DNA from: Sipunculus nudus
Taxonomy: Eukaryota > Annelida > Sipuncula > Golfingiida > Sipunculidae
NCBI GenBank assembly: GCA_026874595.1
Contig: CM049306.1
Location: forward strand, 72,975,642-73,039,641
DNA: 64,000 nucleotides
Direction: 5' to 3'
Part shown: positions 61,601 to 64,000 of the stretch, piece after piece
Position numbering within the stretch: position 1 is the stretch's first letter
Layout of the letters: each line of letters begins with the position of its first letter
Notes under the pieces: model-generated
What the model was told of the DNA's origin: nothing
The model's database searches: none
Seen by the model: only the letters and a program-made list of their open reading frames with translations
Position numbers and translations under genes: made by a program

Positions 61601-62572
61601 TATATGACCTGCATACTGGCTGTCAGAGTGCTGTTACATCCTTCAGCAAGGAATGCATTTTAAGGCTCTATAAGGATGCAAATATTTTTGTCATTTCTGA
61701 CAACATTTGATGGCTTACAATTACACTGTCAATTGAAATAAACCAGACTAATTGTAGTCTTTTTAGTATACCTTCTAACAGCACTTAACATGAGCAAGAA
61801 AAATTCCATTATAACTCAGTATATTGGTAAACCCCTCCACATGTTTGTTGAATTTCTGACCTCATGAATAAAGGCATGGCTTGCAATTTGTATGTGATAC
61901 AGGAAATGACTTGTAACAATAGAGATGGAGTTTTGGTCAGGGTTGTGAATTCACTTGTATTCTCTTGTGTTAATTCATCATCGTAGCCCAATGTTTTAAG
62001 ATTATGGGTGGTTTATCACAAAATGATTGCAACATGATGGAAGCCCACTGCAATGAATTCCTCAATATTGCTTGTATCACAACATAATTTAGCCTTGTCA
62101 GCCAAATTATCAGTGCCTTAAGAGTCAGGTTGTCATGGCTAGATGGTGCCGAAATAAAGGGATTTGACTGTTATTAATATTTTGATGGTATATTTTAGTA
62201 TTTAGTATCTAATATGAAGTGACATCATAGTTAATAGAGCCCTGCTGATACATTGTAATACAAAGTCAGATGTATAATCATTTTTAGGTGTATTGATACA
62301 ATTTATCATCTTTAAGCCAACATGAAATAATCTGTGTCCTATAAGACATTGTCATATATTCATGGTGATACATCAGTAACCAGAAACAAGTTCAGTTGCA
62401 TATGATCTGCTGTCCGAAGTAAGAAAATGGTCAGAAAGTCATATACAAATTTAACATTGTTCACTGCTATTTTGACATTAAATTTTCTTTTTTTATAGGT
62501 CTGGCACTTGGATTCTTATCACTCGGGAATGATTTCCACACGGGGAATTTTTTTTACCTTTACATTTTACAG
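25102..62572 (+). CDS. TMEM116: TMEM116-type seven-transmembrane protein, exons joined (3' partial)
   Basis: I joined twelve plus-strand exons: 25102-25137, 32823-32866, 45487-45550, 47696-47827, 49509-49601, 50210-50253, 54041-54118, 57542-57578, 58260-58346, 59198-59249, 60088-60180 and 62499-62572. Frame is kept at all eleven junctions and gives 278 residues before the window ends. Hydrophobic segments fall at about residues 15-37, 50-72, 86-113, 127-148, 188-215, 240-256 and 266-278. The protein resembles vertebrate TMEM116, a GPCR-like membrane protein of unknown ligand. Shared marks are WI-x(7)-S then LGS in helix 1, LS-x-x-DF in helix 2, WQCN before helix 3, and CLSWLP and LYILQ near the end. 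C84 and C162 or C165 could form the usual helix 3 to loop 2 disulfide. Another rhodopsin-like orphan receptor is the alternative. Identification rests on memory of the family and is not a computed alignment. Confidence 0.72.
25138..26275. other. First intron of TMEM116-type gene, nothing recognised
   Basis: AT-rich, apparently single-copy within the window. No element or exon was recognised. Confidence 0.4.
26276..29435 (+). mobile_element. Helentron-like element, family 1 with family 5 inside
   Basis: The left end TTTTTAGCGAACATGTGAGC matches the family 1 starts at 34143, 50426 and 63164. Middle parts match 50426-52630 almost collinearly, including the CTATTTATAGCTTTGG blocks and the GTCAAGAGTTCACTCAGTGC repeats. 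From 28249 it continues as family 5. The family 1 right end is missing: the copy stops at the family 5 terminus TTCTAGTT (29435). It is non-coding. Confidence 0.65.
28249..29435 (+). mobile_element. Helentron-like element, family 5
   Basis: It starts with a mutated hairpin (GTTTCCGGCAAAAC, then GTTTTGCGGATAC). Near its end is GGCGGATAC, the inverted counterpart of the start. It finishes with a perfect 7-bp hairpin, GTAGTCG-CTTGT-CGACTAC (29404-29422), then CCGTATTCTAGTT. Inside, five exact GGTGGCGCCACC palindromes lie at 28569, 28718, 28847, 28996 and 29125, spaced 149, 129, 149 and 129 bp. Confidence 0.65.
29436..32278. other. Intron of TMEM116-type gene, no gene recognised
   Basis: No conserved exon or full element was seen. 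Short open frames have no family resemblance. Confidence 0.4.
32282..32407 (-). mobile_element. hAT-like terminus fragment
   Basis: Read on the minus strand it begins CAGGGTTGGCAAGTTTTAGG, the style of hAT terminal repeats. It contains several inverted and direct copies of GGTTTTAGGC and TTTTAACC. The other end and any transposase are absent. Confidence 0.45.
32823..32866 (+). CDS. TMEM116: TMEM116-type exon 2
   Basis: The stretch lies between acceptor TGATTTCAG and strong donor GTAAGT. It encodes LKTISWIALCSSAL, the first half of helix 1, and leaves AG, which exon 3 completes to Ser. Its match to the WI-x(7)-S start of helix 1 in TMEM116 and its exact phase make it convincing despite its 44-nt length. 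Confidence 0.7.
33452..34142 (+). mobile_element. Family 2 fragment, two tandem segments
   Basis: Two successive segments carry GGCACAAATCGTAAC or GGCACAATTCGTATT, CCATGGAAACCTGAAATTAG or a variant, and end in CAGACTGGTGGCACCACCTG (about 33783 and 34118). They match the interior of family 2 at 54720-57000. Neither terminus is intact. A run of C lies at about 33658-33670. Confidence 0.55.
34143..36076 (+). mobile_element. Helentron-like element, family 1, copy without family 5 insert
   Basis: It starts GTGAACCTGTGAGCTTATG. It ends GCACAGGTTCGCATTAGG, then the hairpin AGGCCTGTAGGCCT and TTGTT. The inverted pair GTGAACCTGTG / CACAGGTTCGC is nearly perfect. One exact GGTGGCGCCACC lies at 34564. 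The family 5 block present in the copies at 26276 and 50426 is absent. Confidence 0.65.
36077..38522. other. Intron of TMEM116-type gene, mostly unassigned
   Basis: No exon was recognised. An (AT)n array lies at 37642-37672. The part from about 37740 to 38420 has repeated TTGCAAA, TTGTGAAC and ACAACTTTG phrases and looks like an old repeat, but I could not define its ends. Confidence 0.4.
37642..37672. repeat. (AT)n microsatellite
   Basis: A short AT dinucleotide array. Confidence 0.9.
38525..39336. mobile_element. pogo/Tigger-like non-autonomous DNA transposon
   Basis: The ends are inverted: CAGTAGAGCGCC at the left and GGCGCTCTACTA at the right, with further TTTCCGAA / TTCGGAAA pairing inside. 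Both ends are flanked by TA, the expected target duplication. The terminal CAGTAGA style is seen in pogo and Tigger elements. The interior has a direct duplication around AAAAGAAACACCG (about 39009 and 39181). No transposase is encoded in 812 bp. Confidence 0.65.
39981..40780. mobile_element. hAT-like non-autonomous element with 8-bp target duplication
   Basis: It is flanked by CTTTACAG at 39973-39980 and 40781-40788. The ends are inverted: CAGGGTTGGGGCCAGGTAC at the left against GTACCTGGCCCCAACCTTG at the right. CAGGGTTGG-type ends and 8-bp duplications are typical of hAT elements. Both arms are rich in GTACCT/AGGTAC repeats. The middle contains about 60-bp repeats with ACACCATACATTCACAAACATGA variants (about 40239-40440). 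No transposase frame was found. Confidence 0.75.
41041..42221 (+). repeat. Degenerate 280-300-bp tandem repeats inside family 3
   Basis: Repeated phrases include GGATGCATTTTCAGCCAAAC, CTTTTATCTTGCACA, CCAATAGAGGAAGACCCCTA and GGTCAAAGGTCAAGGTCAC. AGGTCAAAGGTCA, a DR1 nuclear-receptor-type site, is exact at 41188-41200, 41568-41580 and 42153-42165, with one-mismatch versions near 41050, 41714, 41870 and 42009. Confidence 0.7.
42675..42855 (+). repeat. Degenerate (TCTG)n-rich simple repeat
   Basis: Many CTGTCTGTCTAT/CCATCTG units. The hydrophobic, Cys-rich reading frame across it is a translation of the repeat and not a gene. Confidence 0.8.
43144..44540 (+). pseudogene. Penelope-like retroelement, 5'-truncated and decayed
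   Basis: Penelope-like elements encode a reverse transcriptase fused to a GIY-YIG endonuclease. Visible parts, in order: MDVTGL and NIPHTGRIEAC at the left, broken by a small deletion; the reverse-transcriptase motif GTAMGTKMAPAYANIF at about 43335-43380; the catalytic RYIDDIF at about 43440-43460, in a different frame; a Cys/His cluster KCGDHCCKIC; and GIY-YIG parts VIYFITCKKC and NYIGETG at about 44212-44270. The C-terminus shifts frame again (VAAHFNKSDHSL) and ends with the family-typical KGFNKELAFLCKY. At least three frame changes and an in-frame stop near 43741 make it inactive. The N-terminal part is missing, as is common. Confidence 0.85.
44706..44733 (+). ncRNA. Hammerhead-ribozyme-like motif in the Penelope 3' region
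   Basis: CTGACGA is followed by a possible 6-bp stem, GGCTAC / GTGGCT, closed by the loop AGGG and including two G-U pairs, then GAAA. This is the CUGANGA-stem II-GAAA core arrangement. Penelope-like elements are known to carry hammerhead motifs in their terminal repeats. The flanking stems and the cleavage triplet were not established, so activity is uncertain. Confidence 0.45.
45487..45550 (+). CDS. TMEM116: TMEM116-type exon 3
   Basis: The stretch lies between acceptor TTTTGACAG and donor GTATGG. It encodes MLGSLSIVLCVVYKQK and LCMPE, the rest of helix 1 and the first inner loop. The first base completes a Ser codon begun in exon 2. It resembles the LGS-x(3)-YAVFQ helix 1 of TMEM116. Confidence 0.78.
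45586..45743. mobile_element. Short pogo-like MITE
   Basis: The ends CAGTAAAATTCACC and GGTTTTACTG form an inverted pair flanked by TA on both sides (45584-45585 and 45744-45745). The interior has GTGGTCATGTTAGCAAGG and GTGGTTGTCAT phrases shared with the MITE at 49645. It sits 35 bp downstream of TMEM116 exon 3. Confidence 0.65.
47696..47827 (+). CDS. TMEM116: TMEM116-type exon 4
   Basis: The stretch lies between acceptor ATTTTACAG and donor GTAAGT, phase 0 at both ends. It encodes 44 residues: helix 2 (FQLSAADFLAALFLFLGAAL), the first outer loop with WQCN, and the start of helix 3. The Cys of WQCN is the expected disulfide position. Confidence 0.85.
49509..49601 (+). CDS. TMEM116: TMEM116-type exon 5
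   Basis: The acceptor is TTTTATCCAG. It encodes AFFICTFLLTLTYAVEVFF followed by the basic RIRRRLNRRQQR: the lower part of helix 3 and the second inner loop. The donor is either GTGCAG after 49601 or GTACAT after 49607; both keep frame, the second adding Val-Gln. Confidence 0.82.
49645..49799. mobile_element. Short pogo-like MITE
   Basis: The ends CAGTGAAATCTG and GATTTCACTG are inverted. TA follows the right end and CA precedes the left, a decayed TA duplication. The interior GTGGTCATGTTGGCAGG resembles the MITE at 45586. Confidence 0.6.
50210..50253 (+). CDS. TMEM116: TMEM116-type exon 6
   Basis: The stretch lies between acceptor CTCTGTGCAG and donor GTGAGT. It encodes RKIITGSCVLSILS and two bases of a Trp codon completed by exon 7. 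This is the start of helix 4 and matches the position of RMAFILSS in TMEM116. Confidence 0.72.
50426..53714 (+). mobile_element. Helentron-like element, family 1, longest complete copy (3.3 kb)
   Basis: It starts TTTTTAGCGAACCGTTGAGCC and ends TTTGCACAGGTTCGCATT, the hairpin AGGCCTGTAGGCCT, then TTGTT. Both ends are present, so this copy best defines the family. It contains, in order, a unique-like 1.4-kb part with GGTGGCGCCACC at 50889, CTATTTATAGCTTTGG and AGTTCACTCAGTGCAG repeats, and a family 5 block at 52639-53542. It lies in the intron between TMEM116 exons 6 and 7. It is non-coding. Confidence 0.7.
52639..53542 (+). mobile_element. Helentron-like element, family 5, nested in family 1
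   Basis: It starts with a near-perfect long hairpin, GTATCCGCCAAAAC-AGA-GTTTTGCGGATAC (52639-52668). It ends GCGGATAC and TTCTAGTT. It has one exact (52955) and three degenerate GGTGGCGCCACC modules. It is inserted at the same family 1 position (after GCTACAATCATT) as the copy at 28249. Confidence 0.6.
54041..54118 (+). CDS. TMEM116: TMEM116-type exon 7
   Basis: The acceptor is TATTTTCCAG and the donor GTAAGC at 54119. It encodes VLPLIAMAGIE, the rest of helix 4, then VTKKIIGKDHGTCE in the second outer loop, ending two bases into an Ile codon. An earlier possible donor (GTTACA at 54075) would break the frame into exon 8; the one chosen restores it and brings Cys to the loop. Its last bases are the first unit of a tandem array. 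Confidence 0.75.
54086..54552 (+). repeat. Nine-unit 51-52-bp tandem array copying an exon end and its splice donor
   Basis: The phrase GTGAAAT recurs at 54112, 54163, 54214, 54265, 54317, 54369, 54421, 54473 and 54525, with only small changes between units (GGAAAAGATAATGGAACATG before it, GTAAGCTCAGGTTTATAAAA after it). Unit 1 spans the end of TMEM116 exon 7 and its donor. GTAAGC or GTGAGC is kept in units 1, 4, 5, 6, 8 and 9; unit 2 has GTAATC, unit 7 GCAAGC, and unit 3 has lost it. Confidence 0.93.
55013..56005 (+). mobile_element. Helentron-like element, family 4, with central 180-bp satellite
   Basis: The right end carries TTTGCCCCAGGCGGGGGCAT, then a perfect hairpin, TGTGTCG-TTC-CGACACA, then TCTAGTT (to 56005). 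The left end has GGCCGGGGCATATAG, a loose inverted match of the TGCCCC part. Five 180-bp repeats fill the middle. The plan (termini, central tandem repeats, 3' hairpin, CTAGTT) resembles bivalve pearl-type non-autonomous elements. The left boundary is approximate. Confidence 0.6.
55081..55980 (+). repeat. 180-bp satellite, five units
   Basis: Units start with TACGGACTTTTTTTCGCAAT at 55081, 55261, 55441, 55621 and 55801, exactly 180 bp apart. Units 2 and 4 share CCTGAAGAT and ACAGATCGAG; units 1 and 3 share CTGCAGAT and ACAGATGGAG. This gives a 360-bp A-B-A-B pattern. Unit 5 is diverged at its end. Confidence 0.95.
57542..57578 (+). CDS. TMEM116: TMEM116-type exon 8 (37 nt)
   Basis: The stretch lies between acceptor TATTTTCAG and donor GTAGGT. 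With AT from exon 7 it reads I-CLPIFHYSTDCW in phase 0 at its end. It is a Cys-rich piece of the second outer loop, comparable to the ECF-x-NFS stretch of TMEM116. Short, but both frame constraints are met. Confidence 0.65.
57733..57860. mobile_element. MITE fragment, pogo-like
   Basis: It starts TACAGTGAAACCTGTGTTAG, the same style as the MITEs at 45586 and 49645, with repeated GACAGGTGGT phrases. A matching right terminus is not obvious. A similar start lies at about 57236. Confidence 0.4.
58260..58346 (+). CDS. TMEM116: TMEM116-type exon 9
   Basis: The stretch lies between acceptor TATCTTCAG and donor GTAAGG, phase 0 at both ends. It encodes KGKDQLQQWHLAGKLLFLIP and LILVITGNL, mostly helix 5. 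The other two frames are not hydrophobic and hit a stop when joined onward, which fixes the phase. Confidence 0.8.
58358..58672 (+). mobile_element. Family 2 fragment (left end only)
   Basis: The start AGCTCAGCTAACTGTTAGAC, then ATCTGAGCTATAG, matches the family 2 left end, and the fragment stops after ACTGGTGGTGCCACTTCC. No right terminus is present. Confidence 0.55.
58673..59035 (+). repeat. Pyrimidine-rich degenerate minisatellite
   Basis: Irregular 20-30-bp units of the type CTTCTCTCTTGCTTCACACA. Open frames across it in all three phases are translations of the repeat and not genes. It sits in the intron between TMEM116 exons 9 and 10. Confidence 0.85.
59198..59249 (+). CDS. TMEM116: TMEM116-type exon 10
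   Basis: The stretch lies between acceptor TTCTTTGCAG and donor GTAAGA. It encodes VFYVLALCTFHSSIQRR, the end of helix 5 and the third inner loop, leaving one base for exon 11. Confidence 0.8.
59250..60087. other. Intron of TMEM116-type gene, nothing recognised
   Basis: AT-rich intron without identifiable elements. Confidence 0.4.
60088..60180 (+). CDS. TMEM116: TMEM116-type exon 11
   Basis: The stretch lies between acceptor TTCTTCACAG and donor GTGAGT. It encodes VLGYREAEEVVRARNKAILY and QMVFCLSWLP: the end of the third inner loop and helix 6. CLSWLP corresponds to the CWxP region of receptor helix 6. Confidence 0.85.
60181..62498. other. Intron of TMEM116-type gene, mostly unassigned
   Basis: The part at about 60405-60590 resembles stretches near 11400 and 13270-13380 (TAATTTGCCTTGAAA; GAGTCCAATTCTGCA), so an old dispersed repeat is present. 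Nothing else was recognised. Confidence 0.4.
62499..62572 (+). CDS. TMEM116: TMEM116-type exon 12 (last in window)
   Basis: The stretch lies between acceptor TTTTTTATAG and donor GTATGA. It encodes LALGFLSLGNDFHTGNFFYL and YILQ, the third outer loop and the beginning of helix 7, comparable to the HMALYVLQ stretch of TMEM116. It ends in phase 0 with no stop, so one or more exons lie beyond the window. Confidence 0.8.
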
Positions 62573-63073
62573 GTATGAGCGTATTGTCTTTCCTACTGAT
62601 AATGTTATTTTAACTATACAGTTTATCAGTCAAAATGCATAGAGCCCATATAGAATGTTCAATAAAAACAGTAAAGCCTTGCTATGTAAAAGTTAAATGG
62701 ACCAACAGAAATTTTGACACATCTGAGGTTCAAACCAAGCATGTTTTTATGTATAATAACCCGACTTAGTTTGCAGGAACTTTTAGTCTGTTACTAAAAC
62801 ACAAGGGGATAAATGCTGAGAAATCTGGAAGACATTATTATGTCTCCTTAAAGGTTATGTCTCCTCCTTTGTGAAAGACATGTCCTGTAATCTGCCACTT
62901 CAGTGGTCTGTTAGTTTTCTTGCAAACACGTTAAATTTTGAAGTGCAGCATATCTGTTTCTTCAAATTTTGATACACATTGTTTCCACCAAATACTCAGA
63001 CAAAAACAGCTGACCTTGATTTTCAAAGATCAAAGCTGTGCATTTATACAATATCTGTAAACACCATATTTTT

Positions 63074-63163
63074 GTCCCCCGCTACGCGGAAGCGTTAGAC
63101 ATTGATTTAGGTTTGTCTGTCTGTCCCTCTGTCTGTTCCTCCGTCTGTTTGTACCTCTGGCAG
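63074..63163 (+). repeat. Hairpin-started repeat, family 6, decayed copy
   Basis: GTCCCCCGCTACGCGGAAGC, then ATTGATTTAGGTTTGTCTGT, parallels the family 6 start at 11483, with a weaker stem. It runs directly into a family 1 left end. Confidence 0.45.
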
Positions 63164-64000
63164 TTTTTTAGCAAACCTGTCAGCTAGCGATGGCGCAGCG
63201 GCGTCCATCTGCCGTCTGCTGTCCATGGCTTTAAGTCAGAAACTGTCGGAGCAAGCAGCCCCAAATTACATCTAAGAATTAGTCGCACTTGGAACTTGGT
63301 GCCCTAGAGCTTATTATTGGATATCTGCATTTTCTTAGAATTTATAGAGAAAAAGCTGAAGAACATTTAAAAATCTTCTTCTCTGAAACTGTCCAATTTG
63401 AGGCAAATTGTCCAAAATTTCACAGAAATGTTCCCTGGAACAGTCTCTGTCAACTTTGTTTGAATGGTTCCAGTTCGGTGATTTTTGACCAAGTTACAGG
63501 AAGTTGAACTTAGTCATTTGCATGCTAAAATTACAATCTCAGAAACAGCTAGAGCTATCGTCATCAAATTTTATGTTAATGTTGGTCACTTGAGTCATAT
63601 CTGAAATTGAGGTATTGGTGGCGCCACCTGCATTGGTCTTTGTGCACGGGGGTCAACGGAGCCCAAAGCATTCAGAGGGCTACAAAAAACTTCTCTGAAG
63701 GTGTAAAGCCAAATTGTCTAATATTGCACAGAAATGCTCCTAGGGTAGTGCTTTCTTAAGTTTGTTCTAATGGTCTCTGTTCAATGATTTTTGCCGAGTT
63801 ATGGGAACCTGAATGTAGCCAAATGTTAAAGCAGCCCATTTCTGCTCAGTGGCTACAAAGATCTTCTTCTCAAAACCACTGGGTCAAATTCTTTAATCTC
63901 ACACATGAATGATCCTTAGATGTTTATTATTCAAATTTGTTCAAATGGTTTTGATTCAGTGATTTTCTTAGATTAAATACAGGAAAATTTAAAAAAAAAG
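63164..64000 (+). mobile_element. Helentron-like element, family 1, left part (runs off the window)
   Basis: It starts TTTTTTAGCAAACCTGTCAGC and follows the family 1 order: TCTTCTCTGAAACTGTCC, AGTTACAGGAAGTTGAACTT, and GGTGGCGCCACC at 63617-63628. The right end is outside the window. Confidence 0.65.

Overview
This is a stretch of animal nuclear DNA: AT-rich, with long introns flanked by GT/AG signals and dense interspersed repeats. The repeat style suggests a lophotrochozoan invertebrate, most likely a mollusc: fold-back, hairpin-ended elements with internal tandem repeats, repeated GGTCAAAGGTCA blocks, GTCCGTCC-rich intron repeats and a Penelope-like element. The species cannot be named from the sequence.

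Three conserved protein-coding genes are visible. (1) At 567-2401 (+) lies the terminal coding exon of a TBC1D25-type Rab GTPase-activating protein, with its 5' exons upstream of the window. (2) At 14622-20270 (-) lies a complete PIERCE1-type ciliary microtubule inner protein gene of four core exons plus a candidate 84-nt in-frame cassette exon. (3) From 25102 to beyond the right edge (+) lies a TMEM116-type seven-transmembrane gene. I assembled twelve exons of it from splice signals and frame continuity; the last exon or exons are missing. No operon-like or functional link between the three is evident, and the PIERCE1 and TMEM116 start sites are divergent and about 4.8 kb apart.

The rest is mostly transposable-element DNA. 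At least four, probably five, non-coding families share one plan: a short inverted repeat near both ends, a 3'-terminal hairpin and a terminus ending CTAGTT or CTTGTT, often with internal tandem repeats. That plan fits non-autonomous Helentron-type (Helitron2) elements. They occupy 5307-7188, 11992-13255, 15536-16941, 26276-29435, 33452-36076, 39593-42314, 50426-53714, 54649-57162 and 63164-64000. A 12-bp palindrome, GGTGGCGCCACC, punctuates several of them at alternating spacing. Other elements are an 800-bp hAT-like element with an 8-bp target duplication, pogo/Tigger-like MITEs, two tRNA-derived SINEs, a decayed Penelope-like element with a possible hammerhead motif, an 83-bp inverted-repeat pair, a 180-bp satellite array and long AT microsatellites.

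The most unusual local feature is a nine-unit, 51-52-bp tandem array immediately after TMEM116 exon 7. Each unit copies the exon end and its splice donor.
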